A stretch of 64,000 nucleotides of DNA from Pedobacter panaciterrae (GCF_001636695.1 NZ_LGEL01000500.1:1-64000); one strand, 5' to 3'; shown: positions 52,701 through 63,018, counted from the first letter of the stretch. Notes: generated from the sequence alone by a model not told the origin. Program-made: numbers and translations.

Positions 52701-55653
52701 CTGTAGTTGTATTAGCTGCAATCGGTGTGGCAGGCTGAGCGTTAATCACCACTGAAGTAGCCGGTGAAATACAGCCATCTGAACTTTTAGCAGTTAAAGC
52801 GTGTGTTCCCGCAACAAGACCTGTGAAAGCAACATCAGCTTGATAAGCTGCCCCATCAACAGAGTAAGTTAACCCTGCTCCCAATGGTGCAGTAACTGTA
52901 ATACTTCCCGTAGCTAGTGCACAAGTCGGTTGAACTGTATTAGCAATAGCTGCAATCGGTGTTGCTGGTTGGGCGTTAATTACTACTGAAGTAGCTGGTG
53001 AAATACAGCCATCTGCACTTTTAACAGTTAAAGCGTATGTTCCGGCAATAAGACCACTGAAAACAACATCAGCTTGATAGGCAGCCCCGTTAACAGAGTA
53101 AGTTAAATCTGCGCCCAGTGGTGCAGTGACTGTAATCGTACCTGTTGCCAATGCACAAGTCGGCTGTACTGTAGTCGCTGTAGCTGCAATAGGTGTTGCA
53201 GGTTGAGAGTTAATCACCACTGAGGTAGCTGGAGAAACACAGCCATCTGCACTTTTAACAGTTAAAGCGTATGTTCCCGCAACAAGGCCTGTGAAAGCAA
53301 CATCAGCTTGATAGGCTGCCCCATCAACTGAATAAGTAAGTCCAACTCCCAATGGTGCAGTAACCGTAATAGTACCTGTCGCCAATGCACAGGTAGGTTG
53401 TACAATTGTTGCTGTAGCTGCTATTGGTGCCGTTGGTTGAGAATTAATTGTAACATTGGCAACAGGCGAAGCGCAGTCCCCTGCATTTTTAACCTGTACA
53501 GTATAATTACCTGGTGCAACATTAGTAAATTCAGGACTTGCCTGATAATCTATCCCATTAATAGAATAGGTAAAACCTACTCCTACTGGTGCGGTTACCG
53601 TAATACTTCCTGTTGCAACTGCACATGTTGGTTGCACTATTGTAGTTACGGGTGCAGTAGTCAGTGCAGGATTAACTGTGATCTGCACATTTTTGATATT
53701 GTTGCAACCCACGCCAGATGGTGCTGCATTACACTCTGCATCAGGATCTGTTGGTACTGCAGCATCAGGATTTGTAGCATCAGGGTCAGTTACATCGGCA
53801 GTACGTAACATACTTGCCTTAAAAGCCAGGAAACCTCCTGCTGGCAAAGTAGAAACTGTAGCATTAATTGTAAATGTCATTTCTGCCGTGTTGCTCATAT
53901 TCAGAGTAGCATCGTACGAACCGGCCAGCAGGTTTGAGGAAGATACAAGTCCTGAACCTGAAGTAACAAAGGGCGTAACAGTTGTACCAGTAAGTCCTGC
54001 AGGTAAATCAATATGAAACTTAGCTCCTGCAACATCGTCAGGGCCATTATTCCTTACGGTAACCACAAAACTTCCGGTATTTCCCACGCAAACAGACGGA
54101 CTTGTAATAGAAACTACCTCCAGATCAGCTTCAGCTAGTCTAAACGCTACAGGATTTAAAAGTGGAGTACTTGGGATATAAGCCCAGCTATCCATACCAT
54201 TGTCATTCCCAAAGTTATTACTTCCAGTCCCGCTCCATATGTGACCATTGGAAGAACTGCTTAATCCAACAAGATTTCTCTTTGGGTTTGACGGAATTCC
54301 GATATTTGAGATATCCGAGTCATCCCAATAAAGCTTATCGTCAGGGTTACTTCCATTTAACCGGGTAACAATCGTACCTCCAGGGTTCTTTTCTACATCT
54401 AAAAATGGAAAGTGGACCTCCCCGCTAAGTAATTCTATTTTTACACTTCCTGGAGGGAAAGCGGTATTACCGGGAACTTTAACTCCCTGACCGTCTAATC
54501 CATCCCAATTTACTACTATGTCTGTATTAATGGCAATTGCATACCCTGTAAGTATCCGATCAGTTATGTCAGTAAAAATTCCATTTTTATTAATATCTAT
54601 GCTTATCTGATATGGGCCAGGAACAGTTGTTCTAAAAGTGAAACTACCGCTAAGGGGATTAGTTCCTGCCAGATTTGACGTTCCCTCTACTCCTCTAAAG
54701 GAAAGATTGCTCAATATAGGGTCAACAATAGAATTAACAAGCCATACCGACCCCGATCCGGATGGTGCAGAAGCTGGAAGATCAACTGAAGGAGTATTAA
54801 AAAACAGTTTATGAGTAACATTGGTTGCGTCATCAGCACTGGTAGGATTATGTACGGGAATGGTTGTGGCCGTAGTCCCAATTCCTTCCACACTTTTATA
54901 TAAGGGATTTCCAGCCCCGTCCCTGAAACCTTTATTATTAGCAAAAAACTGAAATGCAGCACCCTGCATTCCATTAGGGTTTACGGTATATTTGTAACCA
55001 TCTTTTGTAAGAACAGTAAAAATACCGTTAAATGAACCATAGGTATTAGCCACATTTGAAGTATTACCGGAAAACAGGTTCATAAATGCACGTCCGGATA
55101 CAAAGACATTAGCTGTGCTTTTTACGGAAACATCAAACGCCTCAATATACCATCCACTTATATTTTGTAACCATTGACTACCCGCTGGAGTTATAGGTGC
55201 ATTCCCTCCTGCAACAAATGCATTGGTAGCAATAAATGTGATTTCCCAAACACCCTCTTGTCCTGGTTGAACAACCACCGAATAAGGATCATACCCTCCA
55301 TCTCCATTGGTTAGAGACGGACCAAAAATTTCCTCGTTCCTTGTTACAATGCGTCCAACTGCTGTGCCGGTTCCGCTGGATCCTGTATCTCCATTCGGTG
55401 CCCGCCAGTTCATTGTTCCTGTACCAATACCTTGTGCACTGGACCCCAAATAAATGGTTTCACCAACCCTGGCATAAACTTTAATAAGGCCTAATGAAGG
55501 AAAAGGAAATTGAGGACTTGTAACGGTACTACTCCGCCAATGCGCTCTGTCGCCGCCATTTGCAGCCAGATCTTTACTACCTTCTGCTGCAACTTTTATA
55601 GATGCAAAGGCAAATAAGAGCAGGAGGATGCTCTTAAGGAGAGAAGTTTTCAT
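46711..55653 (-). CDS. giant SprB-like repeat adhesin, T9SS substrate
   Basis: 2980 residues. Signal peptide to about residue 23 (SIKVAAEG). An N-terminal globular region (to ~500) contains strand-rich domains; a DUF11-like domain follows (about 511-660: [20 protein letters not shown]). Then come 25 tandem repeats of about 78 residues (about 672-2617), each with V-Q-P-T-C-A at one end and D-G-C-I/V-S-P near the other, matching SprB repeats. After that are an Ig-like segment ([20 protein letters not shown]), a second DUF11 domain (~2766) and the gliding-motility type B C-terminus (~2891-2980: [40 protein letters not shown]). It would be exported by type IX secretion and displayed on the surface with the adjacent PorP/SprF protein. 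Adhesion or gliding is inferred. Confidence 0.92.
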   Translation of the reverse strand: MKTSLLKSILLLLFAFASIKVAAEGSKDLAANGGDRAHWRSSTVTSPQFPFPSLGLIKVYARVGETIYLGSSAQGIGTGTMNWRAPNGDTGSSGTGTAVGRIVTRNEEIFGPSLTNGDGGYDPYSVVVQPGQEGVWEITFIATNAFVAGGNAPITPAGSQWLQNISGWYIEAFDVSVKSTANVFVSGRAFMNLFSGNTSNVANTYGSFNGIFTVLTKDGYKYTVNPNGMQGAAFQFFANNKGFRDGAGNPLYKSVEGIGTTATTIPVHNPTSADDATNVTHKLFFNTPSVDLPASAPSGSGSVWLVNSIVDPILSNLSFRGVEGTSNLAGTNPLSGSFTFRTTVPGPYQISIDINKNGIFTDITDRILTGYAIAINTDIVVNWDGLDGQGVKVPGNTAFPPGSVKIELLSGEVHFPFLDVEKNPGGTIVTRLNGSNPDDKLYWDDSDISNIGIPSNPKRNLVGLSSSSNGHIWSGTGSNNFGNDNGMDSWAYIPSTPLLNPVAFRLAEADLEVVSITSPSVCVGNTGSFVVTVRNNGPDDVAGAKFHIDLPAGLTGTTVTPFVTSGSGLVSSSNLLAGSYDATLNMSNTAEMTFTINATVSTLPAGGFLAFKASMLRTADVTDPDATNPDAAVPTDPDAECNAAPSGVGCNNIKNVQITVNPALTTAPVTTIVQPTCAVATGSITVTAPVGVGFTYSINGIDYQASPEFTNVAPGNYTVQVKNAGDCASPVANVTINSQPTAPIAATATIVQPTCALATGTITVTAPLGVGLTYSVDGAAYQADVAFTGLVAGTYALTVKSADGCVSPATSVVINSQPATPIAATATTVQPTCALATGTITVTAPLGADLTYSVNGAAYQADVVFSGLIAGTYALTVKSADGCISPATSVVINAQPATPIAAIANTVQPTCALATGSITVTAPLGAGLTYSVDGAAYQADVAFTGLVAGTHALTAKSSDGCISPATSVVINAQPATPIAANTTTVQPTCALATGTITVTAPLGVGLTYSINGAAYQPGVTFSSLIAGTYNLTVKNADGCISPVTSVVINVQPVTPIAATATTIQPTCALATGTITVTAPLGVGLTYSVDGAAYQADVAFTGLVAGTYALTVKSADGCISPATSVVINPQPATPIAATATTVQPTCALATGTITVTAPLGAGLTYSVNGATYQSDVTFAGLIAGTYALTVKNADGCVSPATSVVINPQPATPIAATATTVQPTCALATGTITVTAPLGAGLTYSVNGAAYQSGVTFTGLVAGTYSLTVKNADGCISPATSVTINAQPATPIAATATTVQPTCALATGTITVTAPLGAGLTYSVNGATYQSDVTFAGLIAGTYSLTVKNADGCVSPATSVVINPQPATPIAATAATIQPTCALATGTITVTAPLGVGLTYSVDGAAYQADVAFTGLVAGTYSLTVKSADGCISPATSVVIDPQPATPIAATASTVQPTCALATGTITVTAPSGAGLTYSIDGLNYQTDVTFAGLTSGTYSLTVKNVDGCISPATSVVINPQPATPIAATATTIQPTCALATGTITVTAPLGVGLTYSVDGAAYQADINFTSLVSGTYSLTVKNADGCVSPANSVVIDSQPALPATPLATAVQPTCALATGSILVNSPLGAGLTYSIDGVAYQSSSTFNNLVPGVYQLTVKNAGGCVSNPTSVTIDPAPAVPLAATATSTGATCITPTGSITVTAPLGAGLTYSIDGATYQSGVLFSAVAPGDYSLTVKNAAGCISAPFAIKVAYPIPAPTISQVAVTCSVPTGTITVDVTDPADTYGLNGVYQASNVFTNLAPGSYTITAKNSSGCVSEPFIAQIAFPVEDPVINAVQPTCAVGTGSITITNPTFATGYTFSINGGTSYQAGNSFPNLNPGSYQVIVKKDVDGCLSGVINFTINPQPATPVAAVTTIVQPTCALVTGSFTVTAPLGAGLSYSINGIDYKSSPAFTAITPGIYSLTVKNADGCVSSATSVVINPQPATPIAATATTIQPTCALATGTITVTSPLGAGLTYSVDAAAYQPDVTFSGLAAGTYSLTVKNADGCISPVTSVVINPQPATPIAATATTLQPTCALATGTITVTAPVGAGLTYSINGTAYQPGVIFASLASGTYSLTVKSADGCISPATSVVIDPQPAIPIAATATTVQPTCASATGTITVTAPLGVGLTYSIDGVGYQPGVTFAGLISGTYALTVKNADGCVSPATSVTINAQPATPIAANATTVQPTCVLATGSITVTAPLGAGLTYSVNGITYQSDVTFAGLIAGTYALTVKNADGCISPATSVVIDPQPATPIAAIATTIQPTCALATGTITVTAPLGAGLTYSVDGTTYQPGVTFNSLVAGTYALTVKNADGCVSPATSVVITPQPATPIAAAATTIQPTCALATGTITVTAPLGAGLTYSVDGTTYQPGVTFNGLVAGTYALTVKNVSGCVSPATSVVINPQPAAPIAATATTVQPTCALAMGTITVTAPLGAGLTYSVDGTTYQPGVTFNSLVAGTYALTVKNASGCVSPATSVVINPQPATPIAAIATTVQPTCALATGAITVTAPLGAGLTYSIDGATYQPGVTFNGLVAGTYALTVKNASGCVSPATSVVINAVPLMPAVPVVQNINYCQNDIAVALTATGQNIKWYTTETSGSPLPAAPVPSTATAGTVTWWASQTNATGCESLRAPLTVTINAKPVITLVSSTADMTTADPPRTLVANPTGGTFTGPGVELTGTTAAFNPLTAGVGTHTITYNYTGTGNCSSSLQFSIKVSESAVKVDLAVTILTESRPIGIGEVFNNTITAENKSTNDATEAKVVVQLPPGLSFVNVQTPVGIATYDQSSGKLTWTIGTLGGGESVALKLSIKATEPGKYAITAEISSKEQDAVPANNSSSIEKEILGLFIPDVITANGDGKNDEFKIRGLGLYPVHELNILNRWGNTVYRSKAYKNDWTGEGLNDGTYYYSLKVKTTSGQWQVFKGYITLLRNR
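47803..53637 (-). repeat. 25 tandem ~234-bp SprB-like repeats
   Basis: Repeats begin with the V-Q-P-T-C-A codons at 53637 and run to about 47803, with an average spacing of ~233.4 bases. Units 2-12 and 18-25 are nearly identical to each other (e.g. [40 protein letters not shown]), while units 1 and 13-17 are clearly diverged. Each unit holds two cysteines. The repeats are a likely site of recombination and of short-read misassembly. Confidence 0.9.
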
Positions 55654-55899
55654 AGAAGAGAGGGATGATAGTTTAGATAGTCTTTACAGCAGCTTACATA
55701 GTATATTGGGGTTTAGAAATTATAGAATGAATTTAATAAAAAAATTTAAATTAAAAGCAAGAAAATTCTTTGCTCTTTCATATACAACCTTGCACCTTTA
55801 AAAATGATCTTTTTAATTCCATGACATGATGCTATAAGCTTATCTTGACAGCCATTTCATCTCTCGACAGCTCTAATCTCTCCTTGATAACCTGCTTCA
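55654..55899. other. intergenic region upstream of the adhesin gene
   Basis: AT-rich sequence with no ORF. No complete TAnnTTTG element was found for the minus-strand adhesin operon. Bases 55858-55890 (CATCTCTCGACAGCTC then ATCTCTCCTTGATAA) look like a degenerate copy of the left arm of the REP-like hairpin just downstream. Confidence 0.45.
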
Positions 55900-55985
55900 T
55901 CATCTCGACGATAGGAGAGATCTCTTGATTACCAGGTAACTCATAAATTGGTATAATCAAGAGATCTCTCCTATCGTCAAGATGA
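55900..55985. repeat. REP-like long inverted repeat overlapping a stop codon
   Basis: A 25-bp perfect inverted repeat (55907-55931 and 55954-55978, loop 22 bases) extends to about 32 bp with one mismatch (55900-55931 and 55954-55985). The arm contains GATAGGAGAGATCTCTTGAT. The right arm covers the last codons and the stop (55977-55979) of the pepsin-like gene. Sequences with GGAGAGATCTCTT-type arms recur in Sphingobacteriaceae genomes as REP/BIME-like elements, from memory rather than a search. It may double as a terminator. Confidence 0.75.
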
Positions 55986-57530
55986 CGTACTTACCTTTTT
56001 GGGAAATCTCTTTAACTCAAATTTCATTTTTTGCTGATCCCTGTTAACTTCAACATTGACATTATTTTTTGCCAATGTTCTAAGCTCCTGAGTAATTTGA
56101 TCAACTGATTCAGGATTAATATTATTAATTTTCAACAACTCATCTCCACTTCTTAAACCAGCTTTATAGGCTAAACCAGCTTCATCTACGTGCTTTACGA
56201 TAAATTTCGAACCATCTTTTTCAAAACCTAAACCTAAAGTATATAATGGCACCATTGGAATAGAAAATGTTTTATTCGCACTCACTTCAATATAACCTAA
56301 ACTATAATTGAAGATAAAATTTAGCTTTCCAATTAACGCCATACCCAGCAAACCATGCTTATCAAAACCATATGACGGCTGATCTTTTGGCAAATCAACT
56401 GCAATAGTTGGGTTTAGTATGTTCAGACCAGCAATGCTGATCTCTTCAATCGTTCCCATTTCCGATTTGCTAATGCTGCCGCTTAAATCCATAGACGCAG
56501 AGACTTTTTTATTTTCAAGCTTATCCACCAGCCCATTTGTATAGGCATTTAAGAAATAATTACCATACATTGAACCTCCCGCTCCGGTATCAAATAATAG
56601 TCTTGTTTTGTAAGTAATACCTTCTATTTTAAGGTTTACATCAACATTTGGAATATTATTGGTCAGTGTGATTGGTAAAACGTTCTTTCCTGCAGCTTCA
56701 AAATAGCCAAAACTGTAAATACTCATTTCATTATCATCCAGATTTACAGCTACCTGATAGTCCTTTAACAAATCGAATCCAATAATTCCATCCATTTCAT
56801 GTCCTGTAACTTTCTGCAGATTACTCAAATCAGCTACAACAACTTGTTTACCTCTCACTTTCATACCGGCAACACTTAAATTTAAGCTGTCTATTGTTTT
56901 AAACTGTCCGCTATTTCCAGCCGTCTTGATGTCAATAGCTGCTTGATTTACCTTTAAATTTAAGCTTGCTGCTAATTTTTCACTTAATGTAGTTGCGCCT
57001 GCTCCACTATCAAAAAGAAAATTATATTTCTTATCATTTCCTGCAATTGAAAGTTCAATGAACATCATTCCAGATGATCGCTTGATCGTTGCTTTTGCAA
57101 GCAATTTTACTGGCTGCAGTTCCTCAGCAATTGGGTCCGACAAGCCCATCAATTGTTCAAAATGTCCAACCCTTTCAAACATTAAGAACTTATTCATTCT
57201 AACCCATGAAACCATTTTTGGTCCACTTTTAGGTATAGCAATTTGCTTAGCATAAATTCTGTTATTGCGTTTCACAATGTTTTCGTAGTATACAGTATCT
57301 AATGAAACCGGATTTACGAGTTGAGGAATCACATTTATCAAATCTCTGTCGCGATATTCCGCAATATGAAATGTCTCATCCAGAACACTGGCTACGTCTT
57401 TTACATTGTGTTTTTTCAAATTCTCGCCAAACAGCTGCAAGGCATATCGAATTTGAACGTCACTTGGCTCTTGCTGAGCAAAACTATATTGAACTACAAA
57501 TAATAGCCCTATAAATAATATCTTTTTCAT
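55977..57530 (-). CDS. secreted double retropepsin-like protease with PDZ domain
   Basis: 517 residues. A signal peptide ends near 18 (YSFAQQ). Two retropepsin-like halves follow: NFLFDSGAGATTLSEKLAAS (about 170-190) and RLLFDTGAGGSMYGNYFLNA (about 305-325), each with an Asp-Ser/Thr-Gly catalytic motif. A PDZ domain closes the protein (about 430-510: DEAGLAYKAGLRSGDELLKI). It is probably a periplasmic or surface aspartic peptidase. The last three residues and the stop lie in a REP-like repeat. It starts 5 bases after the subtilisin gene, so both proteases are co-expressed with the SusCD importer. Confidence 0.8.
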   Translation of the reverse strand: MKKILFIGLLFVVQYSFAQQEPSDVQIRYALQLFGENLKKHNVKDVASVLDETFHIAEYRDRDLINVIPQLVNPVSLDTVYYENIVKRNNRIYAKQIAIPKSGPKMVSWVRMNKFLMFERVGHFEQLMGLSDPIAEELQPVKLLAKATIKRSSGMMFIELSIAGNDKKYNFLFDSGAGATTLSEKLAASLNLKVNQAAIDIKTAGNSGQFKTIDSLNLSVAGMKVRGKQVVVADLSNLQKVTGHEMDGIIGFDLLKDYQVAVNLDDNEMSIYSFGYFEAAGKNVLPITLTNNIPNVDVNLKIEGITYKTRLLFDTGAGGSMYGNYFLNAYTNGLVDKLENKKVSASMDLSGSISKSEMGTIEEISIAGLNILNPTIAVDLPKDQPSYGFDKHGLLGMALIGKLNFIFNYSLGYIEVSANKTFSIPMVPLYTLGLGFEKDGSKFIVKHVDEAGLAYKAGLRSGDELLKINNINPESVDQITQELRTLAKNNVNVEVNRDQQKMKFELKRFPKKVSTSS

Positions 57531-57535
57531 GGTGA

Positions 57536-59158
57536 TTATTTTGTTGGATTTGATTGTGAAGCGGCCAATTTTAAAGCTTGATAAGCGTTAACGATTCCTC
57601 CAGAAACAGATATATTCTGCAATTTCTGTCTGCCCTGCCATTCTTCCGGAACGATGGTAACGGTTCGAATTAAGATATCTTTAACTTCTGGAGCAGATAA
57701 TTTAGGATAATACGATCTGATTAAAGCAGCAATACCACAGACTACAGGCGAGGCCATACTCGTTCCATGCATACCCGAATATTTATTCCCAACCGTTGTA
57801 GAATATACATCGAAACCGGGTGCAAAAACATCAACAGATTTTTTTCCGAAATTAGAAAATCCAGTAATTTCCCCATAAGGATATGTTGCTCCAACTGTAA
57901 TCACATTCTTTGCTTGTTGACCATTATTATAAAACTGTGAGGGGTAAAAAACAAATTGATCAGTATTTTCTGTAAAGTTACCTCCACCCCTTACTATCAG
58001 AACATCTTTCTTTTCAGCATACTTTATGGCGTCATCAACCAATTGTTTTTTTGGCGAAATACGCTTACCAAAACTCATGTTGATCAGCTGAGCTCCATTA
58101 TCTACAGCATAGCGTATTGCTTTAGCCACATCTTCATCATATTCATCTCCCTGGGGCACAACCACACGAATAGGCATAATTTCAATATTATCGGCTATGC
58201 CTTTAATTCCGATTTCGTTTTTCCTGTCTGCCCCAATTATTCCTGCAACATGGGTTCCATGATCTGCATTGGTAAAGTTCAATTTACCATTGCCCCAGTT
58301 TTGTCCATCTTTTAACCCAGCCATTACAGAAACCCTGTCATCTTTAGATGAGGCTACATACTGCTGCATGTATTTATTTTCAGCAGATTTAACCATAAAA
58401 GGTCCCAGTTTGTAGACAATATTAACAGGTAAATCGTTGCTATATTTACTTGCCTGAGCCCTCATTTTCAGCAATTCATAAAGGAGGATCAATTGTTTAT
58501 CCTCAATAAATTCCGGTTTGGTATCAATTAAAGTCTGTATGGTTACCACCTTATTTGGGTAGACTTTTTTAAAATAGCGATCAATGGAATCAATACCCAA
58601 GGCTAATGTTTTAGTCGCTTCTATTGAGCTTTTAGCCTTCGACAAAGGAGAGTTCATTTTTACTGTACTAAAATATTTTTTATCCTTCAGACTCAACTTA
58701 GCGGTATCTAGTTTTTCATAAAGTTTAATTAACCTAATGTATTCACGGTCATTTTCAGTGGTAGCAAACTCAATATTTGTTTTACCATCTGCGCTTCCCA
58801 AAAAATTCCAGCCATGAACATCATCTACATAGCCATTCCCGTCATCATCAATTCCGTTACCGGGAATTTCCTTTGCATTAGTCCAGATCACAGATTTCAG
58901 GTCTTCATGTTCAATATCAACTCCTGCATCAATTACGGCAACAATAACTTTTTTACTTGACTTACCTTTTAAAAGCTCATAGGCTTTGTTTACTTCAGTG
59001 CCATAAACGCTATCCTTATCGAAAGAAAGTAGGTGCCAGTTTTGAGGGTGTTTAACCAATAGCTCCTTCTTTTTTGCAGCAGTTAATCCCGTTTTTTGCT
59101 GGGCGCTAAGACAAAGCGGTAGCCCAAGGACCAATAAAAGGCCTAGTATTTTTTTCAT
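57536..59158 (-). CDS. secreted S8 (subtilisin-like) serine protease
   Basis: 540 residues. A signal peptide ends near 19 (LCLSAQQ). The triad is Asp in VIVAVIDAGVDIEHEDL, His in NADHGTHVAGIIGADRKNEI and Ser in YSGMHGTSMASPVVCGIAAL. An insertion of about 140 residues between Asp and His carries a helical, lysine-rich segment. The oxyanion Asn is in VRGGGNFTENTDQF. It would degrade protein outside or in the periplasm for import by the SusCD pair of the same operon. The chain ends soon after the catalytic domain, with no T9SS C-terminal domain. Confidence 0.92.
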   Translation of the reverse strand: MKKILGLLLVLGLPLCLSAQQKTGLTAAKKKELLVKHPQNWHLLSFDKDSVYGTEVNKAYELLKGKSSKKVIVAVIDAGVDIEHEDLKSVIWTNAKEIPGNGIDDDGNGYVDDVHGWNFLGSADGKTNIEFATTENDREYIRLIKLYEKLDTAKLSLKDKKYFSTVKMNSPLSKAKSSIEATKTLALGIDSIDRYFKKVYPNKVVTIQTLIDTKPEFIEDKQLILLYELLKMRAQASKYSNDLPVNIVYKLGPFMVKSAENKYMQQYVASSKDDRVSVMAGLKDGQNWGNGKLNFTNADHGTHVAGIIGADRKNEIGIKGIADNIEIMPIRVVVPQGDEYDEDVAKAIRYAVDNGAQLINMSFGKRISPKKQLVDDAIKYAEKKDVLIVRGGGNFTENTDQFVFYPSQFYNNGQQAKNVITVGATYPYGEITGFSNFGKKSVDVFAPGFDVYSTTVGNKYSGMHGTSMASPVVCGIAALIRSYYPKLSAPEVKDILIRTVTIVPEEWQGRQKLQNISVSGGIVNAYQALKLAASQSNPTK

Positions 59159-59193
59159 GTTAACGAATTTTTAGTTTATATTAAAATTTAAGC

Positions 59194-60609
59194 CTATTTA
59201 GATTTCAGTGCAGTTTCAATTAATTTTTCATATTCAGGTTCTGATGCAGCAACAGCATGATCTTCTATAATTTTTCCGTTCGCATCAATTAAAATATATC
59301 TTGGAATCCCTGTAATGTTGTATGCTTTCTCAAATGCTGAAGCGCTTTTATCTCCGGCATGCAAATCAACACCATTCATATTTTTTGATTTGAGGAATTT
59401 AAGCCATTTAGATTTCGACTGATCATTATCAGTAGAAATAGACATGAAAACAATATTTTGATTGTCTTTATATTTATCCCTAAGATTAAGAAAATAAGGA
59501 AGAGAATGCATACAAGGTACACACCAGGTAGCCCACACATCAATTGCCACAATCTTTCCTCTAAAATCGCTAAGCTTAACCTGCTTTCCAGAGGCATCTG
59601 GTATTGAAAAATCAGGAGCTACTGAATTCTTAGAAATCTTACTGTATTTTTCCCTTAAATCAATCAGGTTCTTCTTTGCTTCAGGATTGGAGGTTTTCTC
59701 AATAGTTGAAACAATAACCTTATCCAATTCAGGATTCCATCCTCTGATTGATAAATGATAGACAATACTTTGGTTCAGTTCTTCATCTATAATACGGTTG
59801 TTGCTTGCGGTTTTAAGTAAAAACTTCATTTTCCCCAAAGAGGAATTATCCGTTAAATCCTCATCCTGAATGCTTGCTCCCTCACCTAACCTCTTAAACA
59901 TATAATAGTTGGAAACCAGAGCCTTAATTCCAATCGGCTTTAAAGTATTAATTGCAGGATCATTCAAAGATATCTCAGATAACAGATCAAAATAACCTGT
60001 AGGAAATGTTTCATCCGGATGTGCCCTCAAATACTGTAATTTCGATTCCAGATAGCGTATGTCATTATAAAATTTCCCAAGAGCTTTTATTTCAACACCT
60101 TTAGAATCTGCTATGATTTTTGTAACCTTTAAATACAAATTACCAATATCCGCGATGCTCTTATCTTTTTCTTTTCCCAAACTCAACCAAATGGCATTGA
60201 TCTGATTAATAAGTAAGTTATTTATTTCAGATTTTCCGGCAATCTTGATATCACTATCATTTACCATCCCCGGGCTAATTGTTTTTTGATCAGCTGGTCC
60301 ACCCAGAACAAAAGTTGTATTGTTTTTTTCAGGCAAAACAATATCTAAATCTTCATCTGAACGGATGTAAACTGGAAAATTATCTATCCAATATAACAAT
60401 GGCTCTTTTGCAGAATATTCCAAAACAAATTTACCTTCCTCATCGAACTTTAAGGATTTAAACAAGATCCTACCCTGAGCAGAGTATGCTTCCACAAAAA
60501 AACCTGCGGAAGTTGCTGTAGCACCTACTCTGCTTCCTCGAATTTTAGCAGAATAAACCGGCAATGTAAATAACATGCCCGCTAACAATATTAAAATTTT
60601 TGATTTCAT
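59194..60609 (-). CDS. TlpA/ResA-like thioredoxin-domain protein
   Basis: 471 residues. A signal peptide ends near 20 (PVYSAK). A long N-terminal region (about 25-325; an N-terminal beta domain then helices) precedes a thioredoxin fold (about 335-470: FSIPDASGKQVKLSDFRGK) with the redox pair in DVWATWCVPCMHSLPYFLN and the cis-proline in ITGIPRYILIDANGKIIEDH. It is a periplasmic thiol-disulfide oxidoreductase, common in Bacteroidota peptide-import loci. It lies 35 bases after the subtilisin gene's upstream boundary in the same transcript and could reduce disulfides in imported peptides or in the locus's own proteins. Confidence 0.88.
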   Translation of the reverse strand: MKSKILILLAGMLFTLPVYSAKIRGSRVGATATSAGFFVEAYSAQGRILFKSLKFDEEGKFVLEYSAKEPLLYWIDNFPVYIRSDEDLDIVLPEKNNTTFVLGGPADQKTISPGMVNDSDIKIAGKSEINNLLINQINAIWLSLGKEKDKSIADIGNLYLKVTKIIADSKGVEIKALGKFYNDIRYLESKLQYLRAHPDETFPTGYFDLLSEISLNDPAINTLKPIGIKALVSNYYMFKRLGEGASIQDEDLTDNSSLGKMKFLLKTASNNRIIDEELNQSIVYHLSIRGWNPELDKVIVSTIEKTSNPEAKKNLIDLREKYSKISKNSVAPDFSIPDASGKQVKLSDFRGKIVAIDVWATWCVPCMHSLPYFLNLRDKYKDNQNIVFMSISTDNDQSKSKWLKFLKSKNMNGVDLHAGDKSASAFEKAYNITGIPRYILIDANGKIIEDHAVAASEPEYEKLIETALKSK

Positions 60610-60634
60610 CCTTATATTATATGTTTTCCATTCA

Positions 60635-61498
60635 CTAATTAACTACACCGGCATTTCCGATGGTTTGTAAATCGATCTTGTATTTGGTCTTGTAATAATT
60701 TATAATGATCTCATACTTCTTTTTGATCAATCCAGCGGTATCGTTTGAGGGATTTAAGATTGTTGCATCAAGCTCAGCCTTGGTTTTAGAAGTGATTACG
60801 CCAACATAGGATAGGAAATCTTTACTTAATTTATTATCCCCAACAGCAACAGCATAATTCACATAACCAAAGCTGTAATAATTTGCAAACGTTACTCCTG
60901 TAGCTGTATAATTGGTAACAGTGGTGAATTCAACAGGAATATCAAGTTTTCCACGACTAAATATAAAATTGAAAAATTCAGCGTGCAAACTGTTCACGTA
61001 AGTCTTCTTTTGTGCATCAGTCATACTATCAAAGTCGGCAGAAAAACTACTTAGCGTCATTTGATTATAGTTAGATACCACATTATAAGTAATCGCAGGA
61101 GAAGTTTTATATCTTAATTTCTGACCTAGCAAAACTTTAAAAGGTAAATTTGCCTTCAAAAATTCATCAGAATAATAATTTAACCAGTTTCTTTTTACAA
61201 AGGTCAGTACCTTTCCTACATAAGCTTCATCAGCAATGTCAACCACATAAGTTTCATTAACACTACCACCGCCATATACCGGACTAGCCGCAAAATCAAC
61301 CGGACTAAACTTATACAGAAAAAAAGTACCGTACTTTTTATTCAATTCTACCAATTCAGGATCGTAATCATGGTTACCTTGTGGAAGCTGATATTGTATG
61401 GCTATTTCAGAAGGCGCTAAAGCGGCTTCTTTCTTTTCACACCCTATCATCGTTAAGCTAAATAGAATGATCAGGGTTAAATGGGTTAAGGTCTTCAT
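60635..61498 (-). CDS. lipoprotein of the SusCD-linked zinc metallohydrolase family, zinc site degenerate
   Basis: 287 residues. Lipobox LTMIGC, Cys about residue 20. The overall layout (FFLYKFSPVDF, a long helical middle, then DAQKKTYVNSLHAEFFNFIF, FTTVTNYTATGVTFANYYSF and GYVNYAVAVGDNKLSKDF) follows the family of putative zinc-binding metallopeptidase lipoproteins next to SusCD genes. The family's H-E-x-x-H would align with A-E-F-F-N and the distal acidic motif with K-D-F-L-S, so the metal ligands appear lost. It probably keeps a binding role. It sits between susD (16 bases upstream) and the TlpA gene. Confidence 0.7.
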   Translation of the reverse strand: MKTLTHLTLIILFSLTMIGCEKKEAALAPSEIAIQYQLPQGNHDYDPELVELNKKYGTFFLYKFSPVDFAASPVYGGGSVNETYVVDIADEAYVGKVLTFVKRNWLNYYSDEFLKANLPFKVLLGQKLRYKTSPAITYNVVSNYNQMTLSSFSADFDSMTDAQKKTYVNSLHAEFFNFIFSRGKLDIPVEFTTVTNYTATGVTFANYYSFGYVNYAVAVGDNKLSKDFLSYVGVITSKTKAELDATILNPSNDTAGLIKKKYEIIINYYKTKYKIDLQTIGNAGVVN

Positions 61499-61514
61499 CG
61501 TCTTTATGTTAAGA

Positions 61515-63008
61515 TTATGGATTTTGTAAAAGATTCGGGTTGCGTTTCAAGGCTTCCATTGGTACATCCAGCGTATATCGGTTGTCGTTCTGGCTCAGGG
61601 TTACTGTTTCTGGTGAACCTGCTACAACTTGTATATTGTGCGAAATTGCTGGCATTCCCCACCGACGTAAATCAAACCAACGATGATCTTCTAAACAAAG
61701 CTCACGTCTGCGTTCTGCTTGATAAAAAGTATATAATGCCTGAGGATCAGCAATTGTGATTGGTGTATAATTAGCAGTTTTTATCCTATTGGAACGTAAA
61801 AAGTTAAGGTCATCCAAAGCTTTTGTCAATCCCGATGCATCACCTGCAATGGCTTTTTGAATGTTTGCCTCAGCACGGTTAAGATAAGCCTCAGCCGTTC
61901 TGAATGCTTTTCCGTTAGTCAATACTGCGCTCCCCTGAGCATATTTGGCTGACCCCGATTTATAACTCACTATGGCGCCCCCATCAATGAATGCTGTATT
62001 TCTAAAGTTCCAGGTTAATCGTATATCTGCCGGATCATAAGTACTTAAAAATGCTTCAGAAATTGAGAATCCTGCCTTTGCTGGCGCAGTTCCAGCTGAA
62101 GCAAAAGGCATTACAGAAAGCTCTGTAGAAGGCCCATATCCCCATATTACTTCCGGAGAGCTTGCTCCAGAGGAAATTGCAAAAGTCGGAGGGTTACCAG
62201 CAGGCACAATAGCATTATATTGCTGAAGCGTGGGCTTAGCCAATATCACCTCATTTGAATACTTCAAACTTGCATCCCAATCTCCCATATAAAGATAAAC
62301 TCTCGATAATAACAACCTTGCAGCTGTTGCAGTAAATTTATATACATGGTTATTTTTTCCGTTGGCATCCAATAATGGAACGGCTGTCAACAAATCTTTT
62401 TCAACCTGTGCGTATACATCTTTGACTGTTGACCTTGGTATCGGTGCATCCGAAACATCAGCGGTTAAAAGAATAGGGACTCCCAAATCTGTTTCCGGAT
62501 TTGTAACTGTACTGTGGTAAGGCTTACCAAAAAGATTAACCAGTACAAAATAATAAAAGGATCTTAAGGCTAAAGCCTGACCACGTAAATTAGCCTTCTC
62601 TGATTCTGTTCCTTCCACGCCATCCACATAATCCAAAATCACATTGCAGCCTTTTATCCTGCTGTAATAATTAAACCAGGTATTATTCCCTTCAGGAGCT
62701 ACCTCCACCAATTTGTCAATCATGTTCCGCTCCCATGTAAATACGGGTGCATATTTATTTATGCCTGCAACAATGGCGGTGTTAGCATTGTAGTTTGACT
62801 GAATATCATCCGTCAACAGATCCAGGTAATTATTAAGCGGTGTGGCTGTAGATAAGGCATAAGCTTCACCAGTCATCAGCTGATTTAATGCGGCAATAGT
62901 TGTTGGGCGAACCAGATCCTGACTGCTCTCTTCAAGGAAACCCTTTTTGCAGGAAACAATACTTATTGTTAGACAAATAAGCGTAAGTATTTTAAAATAT
63001 TTTTTCAT
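61515..63008 (-). CDS. SusD/RagB-family outer-membrane lipoprotein
   Basis: 497 residues from ATG 63008 (MKKYFKILTLI); an ATG at 63029 lies inside the preceding susC. Lipobox ISIVSC, Cys about residue 20. SusD marks are IAALNQLMTGEAYALSTATP, RGQALALRSFYYFVLVNLFG, VYKFTATAARLLLSRVYLYM, AYLNRAEANIQKA and YQAERRRELCLEDHRWFDLR, ending LKRNPNLLQNP. It belongs to the SusC truncated at the right edge. With the two proteases and the metallohydrolase-family lipoprotein it suggests protein or peptide import. Confidence 0.92.
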   Translation of the reverse strand: MKKYFKILTLICLTISIVSCKKGFLEESSQDLVRPTTIAALNQLMTGEAYALSTATPLNNYLDLLTDDIQSNYNANTAIVAGINKYAPVFTWERNMIDKLVEVAPEGNNTWFNYYSRIKGCNVILDYVDGVEGTESEKANLRGQALALRSFYYFVLVNLFGKPYHSTVTNPETDLGVPILLTADVSDAPIPRSTVKDVYAQVEKDLLTAVPLLDANGKNNHVYKFTATAARLLLSRVYLYMGDWDASLKYSNEVILAKPTLQQYNAIVPAGNPPTFAISSGASSPEVIWGYGPSTELSVMPFASAGTAPAKAGFSISEAFLSTYDPADIRLTWNFRNTAFIDGGAIVSYKSGSAKYAQGSAVLTNGKAFRTAEAYLNRAEANIQKAIAGDASGLTKALDDLNFLRSNRIKTANYTPITIADPQALYTFYQAERRRELCLEDHRWFDLRRWGMPAISHNIQVVAGSPETVTLSQNDNRYTLDVPMEALKRNPNLLQNP

Positions 63009-63018
63009 GATTTGCTTA

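Noticed and set aside
47803-53637. CRISPR array or satellite DNA suggested by the long tandem repeat
   Set aside because: The repeat unit is coding, in one frame throughout, and matches SprB-like protein repeats.
53398-54368. Several + strand ORFs antisense to the adhesin gene
   Set aside because: Their composition is what a complementary strand of Thr/Ala/Val-rich repeats gives; there are no start signals or recognisable domains.
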